Positions 35,940-44,302 of a stretch of 64,000 nt of DNA are shown piece by piece. Made by a program: the position numbers and the translations under genes. Numbering within the stretch: position 1 is the first letter of the stretch; each line of letters begins with the position of its first letter. The notes below the pieces were generated by a model, which ran no database searches, was not told the origin of the DNA, and saw nothing but the letters and a program-made list of their open reading frames with translations. This stretch comes from Thermithiobacillus tepidarius DSM 3134 (lineage in GTDB: Bacteria > Pseudomonadota > Gammaproteobacteria > Acidithiobacillales > Thermithiobacillaceae). The stretch covers positions 1 to 64,000 of the forward strand of contig NZ_AUIS01000007.1 in the NCBI RefSeq assembly GCF_000423825.1, read 5' to 3'.

Positions 35940-36983
35940 ATGTCGCTGAAGGTCCCCAGCTCCCCGCACATCCACGGCGGCGCCAGCGTCAGCCTGGTGA
36001 TGCGGCGGGTCATTTACGCCCTGCTGCCGGCCATCGCCGTCGCCACTTACCTCTTCGGTTGGGCGGTGCCCATCCAGCTCGTCCTCGCCAGCGCCAGCGC
36101 CCTCCTCGCCGAGGCGCTCATGCTGCGCCTGCGCAAGCGGCCGGTGGGCCGCTTTCTGCGTGATTACAGCGCCGTCGTCACCGGCCTGCTGCTGGCCCTG
36201 AGCATTCCCGCCATTGCGCCTTGGTGGCTGACCGTCGTCGGCGTCTTCTTCGCCATCGTCGTGGCCAAGCAGCTGTACGGCGGTCTCGGCTACAATCCTT
36301 TCAACCCGGCCATGGTCGGCTACGTGATGCTGCTGATCTCCTTCCCCAAGTACATGACCCACTGGCCGGCGCTGGCGCCGCTGGGCTCGGCCGACGCGCT
36401 CGGCTTCATGGATAGCCTGCGCTTGATCTTTGCCGGCTGGCAGCCGCTGGACGCGGTCAGCCAGGCCACCGTGCTGGATCTGGTGAAGACCGAGATGGGC
36501 CGCGACCACACCCTCGGCGAGATCGTCGGCGGCCACGCGCATCTCTTCGGCACCTTCGCCGGCGCGGGCGGCGAGTGGGTGGCTTTGGCCTATCTGCTCG
36601 GCGGACTGTGGATGATCCACAAGCGGGTGATCAGCTGGCACGTTCCGGCCGCCATGCTGGGCGGCACTGCGTTGATGGCGGGACTCTTTCACCTTTACAA
36701 TCCCGACCTCTATCCGGGGCCGCTCTTCCATCTCTTCGGCGGCGGCCTGATGCTGGGCGCCTTCTTCATCGCCACCGATCCGGTCAGCTCTCCCACCACG
36801 CCGCGCGGCCGCTTGATCTTCGGTACGGCCATCGGTGCGCTGACCTACGTCATCCGGACCTGGGGCGGCTATCCCGATGGCGTCGCCTTTTCCGTGCTGC
36901 TCCTGAACATGGCCGTGCCCATGATCGACTACTACACCCGGCCCACCGTCTACGGCCACGGCCAGGGAGGGAGCAGCCATTGA
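35940..36983 (+). CDS. rnfD: RnfD, membrane flavoprotein subunit
   Basis: This 347-aa membrane protein is related to NqrB. It begins MSLKVPSSPHIHGGASVSLV and has helices throughout, with GGLGYNPFNPAMVGYVMLLI as a family signature. The Thr in VSQATVLDLV sits in the region of the covalent FMN site, although the usual SGAT word is changed to SQAT. The start is ATG 35940, with GGAGGGACCC before it; a longer in-frame start at 35916 would cover that site. The 3' end overlaps rnfG by four bases. Confidence 0.94.
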   Translation: MSLKVPSSPHIHGGASVSLVMRRVIYALLPAIAVATYLFGWAVPIQLVLASASALLAEALMLRLRKRPVGRFLRDYSAVVTGLLLALSIPAIAPWWLTVVGVFFAIVVAKQLYGGLGYNPFNPAMVGYVMLLISFPKYMTHWPALAPLGSADALGFMDSLRLIFAGWQPLDAVSQATVLDLVKTEMGRDHTLGEIVGGHAHLFGTFAGAGGEWVALAYLLGGLWMIHKRVISWHVPAAMLGGTALMAGLFHLYNPDLYPGPLFHLFGGGLMLGAFFIATDPVSSPTTPRGRLIFGTAIGALTYVIRTWGGYPDGVAFSVLLLNMAVPMIDYYTRPTVYGHGQGGSSH

Positions 36984-37609
36984 TCTGGAAACACGCCGCC
37001 AAGATGGCCCTCATTCTGGCAGCCTTCGCGGTGGTGACCACAGCCGCGCTGGCCTTGACTTACCTACAGACAAAGAAAGTGGTGGCCCACAACGAGGAAA
37101 TGGCACTGCTGGAACGCATAGACGCCGTGATGCCGAAATCGCTTTACGACAACGACTTGCTGAAGGACACAACCACTGTGGTAAGTCCGGAATACCTGGG
37201 GAGCGCCAATCCGGTGACCGTGTACCGGGCGCGCAAGCAAGGTCATCCCGTTGGCGTTGCCTTCCAGATCATTGCGCCCAACGGCTATTCGGGCGACATC
37301 ACGTTGCTCGTCGGCATCCTGGCCGACGGCCGCATCGCCGGGGTGCGCGTGCTCGCCCACAAGGAAACGCCGGGATTGGGTGACTACATCGAGGCCGAGC
37401 GCTCGCCCTGGATCCTATCCTTCAAAGGCAAGTCGCTGGGCGATCCGCCCGCCAATCGCTGGGCAGTACGCAAAGACGGTGGCGATTTCGACCAGTTCAC
37501 CGGCGCGACCATTACACCGCGGGCGGTAGTAGGTGCCGTCAAGAAGGCTTTGCAGTTTTATGAGGCCAATCAGAATGTGCTATTTTCCCAAGCGCCAGCA
37601 ATGCATTAG
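36980..37609 (+). CDS. rnfG: RnfG, periplasmic flavin-binding subunit
   Basis: This 209-aa protein has one N-terminal membrane helix (MALILAAFAVVTTAALAL) and a periplasmic FMN-binding domain. Family landmarks are GYSGDITLLVGI, VLAHKETPGLGDYIE, and DFDQFTGATITPRAVV, whose second Thr region carries the covalently bound FMN. The start is TTG 36980, overlapping the rnfD stop as TTGA, with GGGAGGGAG about nine bases before it. The much longer open frame upstream is out-of-frame rnfD sequence. Confidence 0.94.
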   Translation: MIWKHAAKMALILAAFAVVTTAALALTYLQTKKVVAHNEEMALLERIDAVMPKSLYDNDLLKDTTTVVSPEYLGSANPVTVYRARKQGHPVGVAFQIIAPNGYSGDITLLVGILADGRIAGVRVLAHKETPGLGDYIEAERSPWILSFKGKSLGDPPANRWAVRKDGGDFDQFTGATITPRAVVGAVKKALQFYEANQNVLFSQAPAMH

Positions 37610-37654
37610 AATTTCACTACCCCGGGTTTCATCCATTCGCGCAAAGGGTGAAAA

Positions 37655-38350
37655 ATGAGCGCCAGCAGCTACACGAACATCGTCAAGAGCGGGCTCTGGA
37701 CCAACAATCCAACCCTGGTCCAACTCTTGGGCATGTGCCCCACCATGGCGGTGACCAGCAGCGCCGTCAACGGCATCGGCATGGGACTGGCTACCTTGGG
37801 CGTGCTGACGGCCTCCAATGCATCCGTTTCGCTGATCCGCAACCTAGTCAGCCCGGAAATCCGGGTGCCCGTCTTCATCCTGGTCATTGCCGCCTTCACT
37901 ACCATCATCGATTTGGCCATGAATGCCTACGTGCATGAATTGCACAAGATTCTGGGCATTTTCATTCCACTAATCGTAACCAACTGCTTCGTCCTCGGGC
38001 GTGCCGAGGCCTTCGCCTCCAAGCATGCCGTGGACAAGGCCGCCCTGGACGGCGTCATGATGGGCCTCGGCTTCACCATCGCCCTCTTCGTCTTGGGCGG
38101 CATGCGCGAAATCCTGGGCAAGGGCACGCTCTTCGCCAACGCGCACACCCTCTTTGGCCCGGGCGCCCAGTGGCTGGAGATGACCGTAATCCCTAACTAC
38201 GACGGCTTCCTGTTCATGATCCTGCCCCCTGGCGCCTTCATTGGTCTGGGTCTCATGATCGCTTTCAAGAACTACCTGGATGGCCGGACCCGGCAGCGCG
38301 AGACGGCCGCAGCACCCGCGGTGCCGGCTTTGGCCGACGGGCGCGGCTGA
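37655..38350 (+). CDS. rnfE: RnfE, membrane subunit
   Basis: This 231-aa integral membrane protein is homologous to RnfA. It shows NPTLVQLLGMCPTMAVTSSA, with the conserved Cys, and IVTNCFVLGRAEAFAS with the second. About six helices are visible, ending GAFIGLGLMIAFKNYLDG. It pairs with RnfA around the intramembrane Fe-S cluster. AAAGGGTGAAAA precedes the ATG. It ends the classical rnf set; the next two genes point in the same direction. Confidence 0.95.
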   Translation: MSASSYTNIVKSGLWTNNPTLVQLLGMCPTMAVTSSAVNGIGMGLATLGVLTASNASVSLIRNLVSPEIRVPVFILVIAAFTTIIDLAMNAYVHELHKILGIFIPLIVTNCFVLGRAEAFASKHAVDKAALDGVMMGLGFTIALFVLGGMREILGKGTLFANAHTLFGPGAQWLEMTVIPNYDGFLFMILPPGAFIGLGLMIAFKNYLDGRTRQRETAAAPAVPALADGRG

Positions 38351-38504
38351 ATCAGGGGAAGCTTATTCGGGCATAAAAACAATCCCTTTTACAAGCCCCG
38401 GCCCGGGGATGATAATTTTTGATTGAGCTGCGGCGCAGCGTATTAGACCACAAGCCCCAGTCGCATGGGGTGCATAATCTGTCACTTATCCGGGAGCGAA
38501 TCAC

Positions 38505-38921
38505 ATGGCAGGACATTTTCCCTTTTCCGGCAAAGCCAACCGCGTGTCCGTGTTTGCCTTCTACGAGGCCCAGAACTGGAGCCTGCCCGTGCAGGAACAG
38601 TACTACAAGCGCTGGTATGATTGGGCCAAGAATTACGTCATGAACGACCCGGATCTGAAGGCCGCCAAAGCTCCGGAGTTCGCCCATTATCCCTATGGGA
38701 CCCACGCGCACCACAATTTCCACCTGAGCGACTACATCTGGGCCACCACGCTGCTGGACCTCGGTGAGTTCATCAAGCACAACATTCTGCCCCGCCTGAG
38801 CCACGACGAGCTGCACAAGCTCGAAGAGGAGCACCATCACTGGATCGAGGAGATGGCCAAGGCGGCCGAGGCGCATCCCCGCGCCGCGCCGGGCGAGGTC
38901 GGGCGCTACCGCCACGTCTGA
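38505..38921 (+). CDS. His-rich protein of unknown function between rnfE and nth
   Basis: This 138-aa soluble protein is rich in His, Tyr, Trp and Glu. It begins MAGHFPFSGKANRVSVFAFY and contains clusters such as HYPYGTHAHHNFHLSDY and KLEEEHHHWIEEMAKAAEAH. No Cys, signal peptide or membrane segment is present. The many His and Glu residues would suit metal binding, but I do not recognise the family. It lies 154 bp after rnfE, with its own GAGCGAATCAC ribosome binding region, and is followed by a terminator, so it may be transcribed on its own. Codon use looks like that of its neighbours. Confidence 0.75.
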   Translation: MAGHFPFSGKANRVSVFAFYEAQNWSLPVQEQYYKRWYDWAKNYVMNDPDLKAAKAPEFAHYPYGTHAHHNFHLSDYIWATTLLDLGEFIKHNILPRLSHDELHKLEEEHHHWIEEMAKAAEAHPRAAPGEVGRYRHV

Positions 38922-38937
38922 GTTTCGAGGCAAAAAG

Positions 38938-38969
38938 GGCAAGGGCGCTCCGGGCGCTCTTGCCGTTTT
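38938..38969 (+). terminator. Terminator before nth
   Basis: GGCAAGGGCGC pairs with GCGCTCTTGCC around a five-base loop and is followed by GTTTT. It ends the orphan gene's transcript just eight bases before the nth start, so nth must be read through it or use a promoter inside the orphan gene. Confidence 0.75.
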
Positions 38970-38976
38970 CGACATC

Positions 38977-39627
38977 ATGGATCGACACGCAATCGAGCGT
39001 TTCTTCGCTGGCCTCGCCGAGGCCATTCCCTCCCCCAAGACCGAGCTGAACTACAGCACGCCCTACGAACTGCTGGTGGCCGTGGCGTTATCCGCCCATA
39101 CCACCGACAAGTCGGTCAACAAAGCCACGGCAAAGCTCTTCGCTGTGGCCAACACGCCGGCGGCCATGGTGGCCTTGGGCGTGGAAGGCGTGAAGGGCTA
39201 CATCAAAACCGTCGGCCTGTACAACACCAAGGCCGCCAACCTGGTGCGCGCGGCGGAGATCCTGCTGGAGCGCCACCAGGGCCAGGTTCCGCACTCCCGC
39301 GAGGCGCTGGAGGCCCTGCCCGGCGTCGGCCGCAAGACAGCCAACGTCATTCTCAACATGGCCTTCGGCGAGCAGACCATGGCCGTGGACACCCACATCT
39401 TCCGGGTGTCCAACCGTACCGGCCTGGCGCCGGGCAAGACGCCGCTGGCCGTGGAGAAAGCCCTGCTGCAGCGCGTGCCGCCTCCCTACCTGAAAGACGC
39501 CCACCACCTGCTCATCCTCCATGGGCGTTACACCTGCACCGCCCGCAATCCCAAGTGTGACCGCTGCCCTGTCCATGCGGCCTGCCGCTGGCCGCAGAAG
39601 CCGCCCCGGCCCGGGAACACGACGTGA
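38977..39627 (+). CDS. nth: Endonuclease III
   Basis: This 216-aa DNA glycosylase/AP lyase removes oxidised pyrimidines. The helix-hairpin-helix LPGVGRKTANVILNMAFG carries the catalytic Lys, and VDTHIFRVSNRTGLAPG the catalytic Asp. The 4Fe-4S loop is complete: C-x6-C-x2-C-x5-C in CTARNPKCDRCPVHAAC. The position after the rnf genes is the usual gammaproteobacterial order. The last four bases overlap the FIST gene (GTGA). Confidence 0.96.
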   Translation: MDRHAIERFFAGLAEAIPSPKTELNYSTPYELLVAVALSAHTTDKSVNKATAKLFAVANTPAAMVALGVEGVKGYIKTVGLYNTKAANLVRAAEILLERHQGQVPHSREALEALPGVGRKTANVILNMAFGEQTMAVDTHIFRVSNRTGLAPGKTPLAVEKALLQRVPPPYLKDAHHLLILHGRYTCTARNPKCDRCPVHAACRWPQKPPRPGNTT

Positions 39628-40733
39628 CGGGCGCGGCGGCCACCGGCCTCAGCAGCGGGTCGCGGGCCACACCGGCGCTCGCCGCGGCCGCCGTGAGCGA
39701 GGCCCTGGCCAAGCTGGACAGTCCGCGCGCCAACAGCGTGCTGCTCTTCCTGACCGAGCAATTCGCTCCGGTCCTGGATGAGAGCTTGCGGGCCTGCGCG
39801 CGCGCGGCCGCCTGCACCCAGGTCATGGGCGCGAGTGCCGTGGGCGTGCTCACGGAAGCGGGCTGGATCCGCGGACGAGCCGCCTGCGCCGCGCTGGTCC
39901 TCGCCGGCCCCTACCGGCTGGACCCGCCCTTTGCCGCCGGCTCCGGCCAGAGCATCCTGTCCTTTGCCACACCGGCACTGCTGGACTGGGACTGGCTGCA
40001 GCACCTCTTCCCGCGGGTGGGCGCGGTGGCCAGCGCCAGCACCGCGGCCGGGCCGCATCAGGTGTGGGCCGGCAGCCGGCAGATCGCCCAGGGCCGGGTG
40101 CAGGCCGTCCTGACCGGCGCCGAGCACGCCGCGCTGGCCCTGTCGCGCGGCGTGCGGCAACTGACTCCGCCGCTGCCCGTGACGGCCGGCCACGGACGCC
40201 TGCTGCTGGAGCTGGGACACCGGCCCGCCCTGGAGTGGCTGGCGAAGTCGCTGCCCTACAGCGTGCGCGAGGAGGACAGGATCCCCCTGCATCGGATGGC
40301 GATCGGCTGGGTCCATGGCGATCCGCATACGGCAGTGACGGCGGGCCGCTATCGGCTGCTCGATCTCCTCGGCACCGATCCGGCACGGCAGAGCATGGAG
40401 CTGAGCAGCGCGGTCCCTCCCGGCCGGCACGTGTTCCTGGCCCTGCGCGATCCCATCAGCGCCGAGCGTGATACCCGCATGGGGCTGCAGCAGATCCAGC
40501 AGGAGCTCAGCGAGCCGGCCTTCGGCCTGCTCTTCCCCTGTCTTGGCCGCGGCGCCGATTTTTTTCGCGGCGCCGATCGCGATCTCGAACTGATGCGGGA
40601 GCAGTTTCCCGGCCTGCCGTTCATCGGCTTCTACGGCAGCGGGGAGATTGGTCCTCTGGAAATGCAGAGCCAATTGTTCCAATATACGGCCATCATGGCC
40701 GCGTTCGGCAAAAGAGCGATTCTGCCGATCTAG
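39624..40733 (+). CDS. FIST-domain sensory protein
   Basis: This 369-aa protein has the FIST N domain (NSVLLFLTEQFAPVLDESLR, CTQVMGASAVGVLTEAGWIR) and the FIST C domain. The C domain includes GMAIGW-like RMAIGWVHGD, DPISAERDTRMGLQQIQ and the closing FPGLPFIGFYGSGEIGPLEM. FIST domains are proposed to bind small ligands such as amino acids and to feed into signalling. No output domain is fused here. The start is GTG 39624, overlapping nth by four bases. A functional link to nth or Rnf is not evident. Confidence 0.88.
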   Translation: MTGAAATGLSSGSRATPALAAAAVSEALAKLDSPRANSVLLFLTEQFAPVLDESLRACARAAACTQVMGASAVGVLTEAGWIRGRAACAALVLAGPYRLDPPFAAGSGQSILSFATPALLDWDWLQHLFPRVGAVASASTAAGPHQVWAGSRQIAQGRVQAVLTGAEHAALALSRGVRQLTPPLPVTAGHGRLLLELGHRPALEWLAKSLPYSVREEDRIPLHRMAIGWVHGDPHTAVTAGRYRLLDLLGTDPARQSMELSSAVPPGRHVFLALRDPISAERDTRMGLQQIQQELSEPAFGLLFPCLGRGADFFRGADRDLELMREQFPGLPFIGFYGSGEIGPLEMQSQLFQYTAIMAAFGKRAILPI

Positions 40734-40812
40734 AACAACAAAATCAGCGCCCTACCCGAGGAAAGATCTTGCGTTCCCCTAAACCCTAGGACAAGATGGG
40801 AAAAAGGAATTC

Positions 40813-42141
40813 ATGTTGCTCAAATCCGGCCTCTTCAAGACCTCCATGCACGTTCGCCTTGCTTGGCTCACCCTCGGTGCCGCTTACGCCGTACCGGGCG
40901 TAGCCGACACCTTCGCCCTGCCGCCGCCGGGCGATGACGTGGTTGGCAAGCCGCGCGTCGTCGTGACCCGCGAACGCGACACCCTGCTCGACATCGCCCG
41001 CGCCTATGACCTCGGCTACGAGGAGATCGTCCGGGCCAATCCCGGCGTGGACCCCTGGCTGCCCAAGCCCGGTACCCGCATCATCCTGCCGACCCAGTTC
41101 ATTCTGCCCAAGGCGCCGCGCACCGGCATCGTGCTGAACGTGCCGGAGATGCGCCTGTATTACTTCCCCAAGGCGAAGGAGGGCGAAACCCCCATGGTCG
41201 TCACCCACCCGATCGGCATCGGCCGCGAGGGCTGGGCCACGCCGCTGGGCGAAACCAAGGTGGCGTCGAAGCGGGCCAATCCCAACTGGTACGTACCCGC
41301 CTCCATCCAGAAGGAACACGCCGCCGCCGGCGATCCGTTGCCCAAGGTGGTGCCGGCCGGTCCGGACAACCCGCTGGGCAACTTCGCCATGCCCCTGGGC
41401 ATCCCCGGCTATCTGATCCACGGCACCAACAAGCCCTTCGGCATCGGCCGGCGTGTGAGCCATGGCTGCATTCAGCTCTATCCGGAGGACATCGAAAGCC
41501 TCTTCAAGGACGTGCCCGTGGGCACGCCGGTGCGCATCGTCAACCAGCCCTACAAGGCCGGCTGGCTCAACGGCACGCTCTACTTCGAGACGCACGCGCC
41601 GCTGGAGGAGGACCAGAAGAAGAGCGCCAACCTGACACCCATGGTCAACGTGATCGTGGACGCCGCCAAGGATCGCAAGCTGGTCGATTGGGACAAGGCG
41701 ACCGAGGTGGCCAGCCTGCACGTGGGACTGCCCGTGCCCATCTCCCCCGATACGCCCGGGGTGGCCGAGCTCCTGGCCAAGCTCAACAACATGGAGCCCG
41801 CGCCCAACGAGGCCACCCTCGATACCGCCAACGAGCCGTCGCTCGCCGAGCTGAGCGGCAAATGGGTGGTGCAGGCCGGCGGCCTGGAAAGCGAGGAAGA
41901 CGCCCTGCGCCTGGCTGCCATGCTGCGCCACTTGGGCCCGCCGATCCCGGCCCTGGCCACCCAGGTCAAGGGGGCGTTCCAGATCTTCACCGGCCCATTC
42001 GGCAGCAAGAAGGAAGCGCTGGCCGCCAGCAAGCGCATCAAGTCGAGCCTGGAAGTGGCGACGCGGGTGCTTGCGCCGGAACAATCCTCAGCCCAGCTGC
42101 AGGGCAGCGCCAAATCCTCCTTCAGCGCCAGCGCCCGTTGA
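40813..42141 (+). CDS. L,D-transpeptidase with LysM-like and SPOR-like domains
   Basis: This 442-aa periplasmic enzyme of the ErfK/YbiS/YcfS group forms 3-3 peptidoglycan links or attaches lipoprotein to the wall. After a signal sequence (LAWLTLGAAYAVPGVADT) come a LysM-like segment (VVTRERDTLLDIARAYDLGY) and the YkuD catalytic domain. The active site is HGTNKPFGIGRRVSHGCIQL, with the nucleophile Cys in SHGC. The C-terminal 80 residues (GKWVVQAGGLESEEDALRLA onward) look like a SPOR-type glycan-binding domain. The Braun-type lipoprotein gene lies directly opposite, convergent. That neighbour suggests lipoprotein anchoring as its job. Confidence 0.9.
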   Translation: MLLKSGLFKTSMHVRLAWLTLGAAYAVPGVADTFALPPPGDDVVGKPRVVVTRERDTLLDIARAYDLGYEEIVRANPGVDPWLPKPGTRIILPTQFILPKAPRTGIVLNVPEMRLYYFPKAKEGETPMVVTHPIGIGREGWATPLGETKVASKRANPNWYVPASIQKEHAAAGDPLPKVVPAGPDNPLGNFAMPLGIPGYLIHGTNKPFGIGRRVSHGCIQLYPEDIESLFKDVPVGTPVRIVNQPYKAGWLNGTLYFETHAPLEEDQKKSANLTPMVNVIVDAAKDRKLVDWDKATEVASLHVGLPVPISPDTPGVAELLAKLNNMEPAPNEATLDTANEPSLAELSGKWVVQAGGLESEEDALRLAAMLRHLGPPIPALATQVKGAFQIFTGPFGSKKEALAASKRIKSSLEVATRVLAPEQSSAQLQGSAKSSFSASAR

Positions 42142-42226
42142 GCAGGCCTGCCACGGGTTTAACCCGTGGCGCCCGTGCTGGCGCATGAGCGGCTGCCGAG
42201 TTGCCTCCCTGCCCCGGCAGCCACGT

Positions 42227-42260
42227 AAAAAGCCCCGCCGTCTTGGACGGCGGGGCTTTT
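42227..42260. terminator. Bidirectional terminator between L,D-transpeptidase and lipoprotein genes
   Basis: AAAAGCCCCGCCGTC pairs with the following GACGGCGGGGCTTTT around a four-base loop, with T-runs on both strands. A second palindrome without a T-run (GCCACGGGTT and AACCCGTGGC) lies at 42150-42170. Confidence 0.9.
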
Positions 42261-42279
42261 GCTTTTGCTGCGGATTTTT

Positions 42280-42606
42280 TTACTTGCGCATGGATCTTTC
42301 GAAGCTGCGCTCGCTGCCGCCCATGCTGGGCTGAGGCTGGGGCTGAGCCGCCATCTGCTGCTGGATCTGATTCACACGGTTCATGGCTTCGTTGGCCGTG
42401 GTCTGGGCGGTGTTGGCGCGGTTGATCGCTTCGTTGGCCGTGGTCTGGGCGGCGTTGGCCGTCTGGTTGGCCTGTTCAGCCGTGGTCCGGGCCTGGTTGG
42501 CGGTGGCTTCGACCCGCTGCAGATCACCCTTGGTGGCGCAAGCGGCAAGGCTGAGGGGCAGAACCAAAGCGGAAAGTTTAAGTGCAGTGATCAGCGTCTT
42601 GCTCAT
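42280..42606 (-). CDS. Braun-type (Lpp/OprI-like) outer membrane lipoprotein
   Basis: This 108-aa lipoprotein has the signal ALVLPLSLAACATKG with a lipobox at LAAC (Cys 23). The mature part is an alanine/asparagine zipper of heptads with a tandem 14-residue unit (EAINRANTAQTTAN, then EAMNRVNQIQ...). In DNA this gives a 42-base direct repeat around 42387-42470. A Gln/Pro-rich linker follows, and the protein ends RSMRK. The C-terminal Lys after Arg is the residue that L,D-transpeptidases link to peptidoglycan in Lpp and OprI. GGAGAAACGC precedes the ATG. Two transpeptidase genes flank it, which supports wall attachment. Confidence 0.85.
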   Translation of the reverse strand: MSKTLITALKLSALVLPLSLAACATKGDLQRVEATANQARTTAEQANQTANAAQTTANEAINRANTAQTTANEAMNRVNQIQQQMAAQPQPQPSMGGSERSFERSMRK

Positions 42607-42745
42607 AGCGTTTCTCCTTTTATAGTTAGCAGCAAAGCACGTTTAGCTTAAACGGTAATCCAGCAGCTTTCCAGCCATTTGCCGGCTACTCCGCCAAAAG
42701 TCGGAGTCGCAAACATGGCCAGGAATCGACACGATACGGAGCGCT

Positions 42746-43432
42746 TCAGCGAATCACGACCCTGGTACCCACCTCCACCCAATTGGCGAGTTGCTCGACC
42801 TGTTCATTGGTGAGCGCCACGCAACCCTGGGTCCAATTGTAGCGGCGATGCACATTGACATCGCCTTGGCCGATGCCGTGAATGCCGATCTGCCCACCCA
42901 AGGGCGTATCTTGCAAGGGCAGTTGCTTGTGGGCCAGCAGATTCTTGTTCAGCTCGTACACATCCTTGCTGATCAAATTCTCCTTGTAGGCCTTTTCCGT
43001 GACGTCCAGGTTCGGATAGTCCAGGCCGAAGAAAATGTGAAAGCGGCTGTTGTCGTTGATCCAGGCAATATGATAGGTGCCCAGCGGCGTCTTGCCGTCG
43101 CCGGAGGTACGCACCTCGCCCACCCCGCCGCGCCCGAGAGCCACGTAGTCGAATTTCTTCAGCACCGTATCCCGTTCATACACGGTCAGGGTCTGCTGGC
43201 GCGTATCCACCATGATCCAGGGCTTGCCGTCATCGGCGTCCACCACGGCCATGGGCAATGGTTGCGCCGGGGGAATGGCTGCCAGTTGGAGCGGCTCCAC
43301 CCGTGCCGGCGCGGGAGTTGCAGAGGCGGGCACATCCGCGGCCTGGGCGGCCATGCTCAGGAGGGTGCCCATCATCAGAGCGGTTGCTGCTTTGGGAAGC
43401 GAGTTTTTGATGCGTTCGATCCAGACTGCCAT
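42746..43432 (-). CDS. L,D-transpeptidase (YkuD family, YafK-like)
   Basis: This protein of about 228 aa has a signal peptide (LPKAATALMMGTLLSMAAQA) and a single YkuD domain. It opens with IMVDTRQQTLTVYERDTVLK and GDGKTPLGTYHIAWINDNSR. The catalytic pair is HGIGQGDVNVH and the nucleophile Cys in WTQGCVALTNEQVEQL. Thr replaces Ser before the usual SxGC, as in several YafK-like members. The start is ATG 43432 (MAVWIERIK) with AGGAACAAGAA in front; a longer frame to 43507 lacks a signal-peptide character. It lies downstream of nothing else on this strand. Confidence 0.88.
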   Translation of the reverse strand: MAVWIERIKNSLPKAATALMMGTLLSMAAQAADVPASATPAPARVEPLQLAAIPPAQPLPMAVVDADDGKPWIMVDTRQQTLTVYERDTVLKKFDYVALGRGGVGEVRTSGDGKTPLGTYHIAWINDNSRFHIFFGLDYPNLDVTEKAYKENLISKDVYELNKNLLAHKQLPLQDTPLGGQIGIHGIGQGDVNVHRRYNWTQGCVALTNEQVEQLANWVEVGTRVVIR

Positions 43433-43537
43433 TTCTTGTTCCTGTGAAAATTCTTGGTACGGGGGCGGGTCTTCCCACCATTTCTCCCAGTGGGGATTAT
43501 AGAACAAACACGGAATTCTGCCGGGGCCGCGGACGCG

Positions 43538-44302
43538 CTAGCTGACGGGCCCGGTGGGCCAGCCCAGCTTCAATGCTTCGAGTGCCGCCACCACCGTGCG
43601 CGCCACCAGCAGGTTGCGATACCACTTATGGTCCGCCGGCACGATGGTCCAGGGCGCCCAAGCCGTGTGGGTGGCCTGCAGCGCCGTGTTGTAGGCCGCC
43701 TGGTACTCGTTCCAGTGGGGCCGCTCGGACAGGTCCGAGGCGGACAGCTTCCACATCTTGGCGGGATCGCGGATGCGGGCGGCCAGGCGCTCCGCCTGCT
43801 CCTCCGGGGAAATGTGCAGGAAGAACTTGAGCAGGATGATCCCGTTGTGGTGGAGATATTGCTCGAAAGCGTTGATTTCGTCAAAGCGCCGACGCCGCAC
43901 GGCCTCGTCGATGGTGCCGTGCACGAAGGCGGTGACCACGTCCTCGTAGTGGGAACGGTTGAAGACGCCGATGGTGCCATGCGGGGGCACGTGCCGGTGG
44001 ATGCGCCACAGGTAATCGTGGGCGCGCTCCAGGTCGTTGGGGGCTTTGAAGGACAGCACCTGGGTGCCGACCGGATTGAGCCCGGACAGCACATGGCGGA
44101 TGGTGCCGTCCTTGCCCGAGGTATCCATCCCCTGCAGGATGATGAGCAGGGCGTGGCGGCGATTGGCGTAGAGCAGATCGTGCAGCTCGGCCAGTTGCTC
44201 GCGATGCTTGACGAGCGCCTGGCGCGCGGCCTCCTTGTCCTCGCTGCCGGGATGCCCGGCGGCGTCCACTTGGTCCAGGGACGGCAACTTCTCCATGCTC
44301 AT
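43538..44302 (-). CDS. ppk2: Polyphosphate kinase 2 family protein
   Basis: This 254-aa P-loop kinase uses polyphosphate to phosphorylate nucleotides. The Walker A region is LIILQGMDTSGKDGTIRHVL, the lid and base-binding parts include APNDLERAHDYLWRIHRHVP and FNRSHYEDVV, and ILLKFFLHISPEEQAERLAA is the Walker B side. The sequence WKLSASDLSERPHWNEYQAAY is typical of class I/III PPK2. Direction (ADP to ATP or AMP to ADP) cannot be read from sequence by eye. Its start overlaps the ppsA stop by four bases, so the two are coupled. Confidence 0.93.
   Translation of the reverse strand: MSMEKLPSLDQVDAAGHPGSEDKEAARQALVKHREQLAELHDLLYANRRHALLIILQGMDTSGKDGTIRHVLSGLNPVGTQVLSFKAPNDLERAHDYLWRIHRHVPPHGTIGVFNRSHYEDVVTAFVHGTIDEAVRRRRFDEINAFEQYLHHNGIILLKFFLHISPEEQAERLAARIRDPAKMWKLSASDLSERPHWNEYQAAYNTALQATHTAWAPWTIVPADHKWYRNLLVARTVVAALEALKLGWPTGPVS

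Noticed and set aside
42387-42470. Direct repeats that could be taken for a CRISPR or satellite
   Set aside because: The units are adjacent, in frame and code for the heptads of the lipoprotein zipper; there are no unique spacers.
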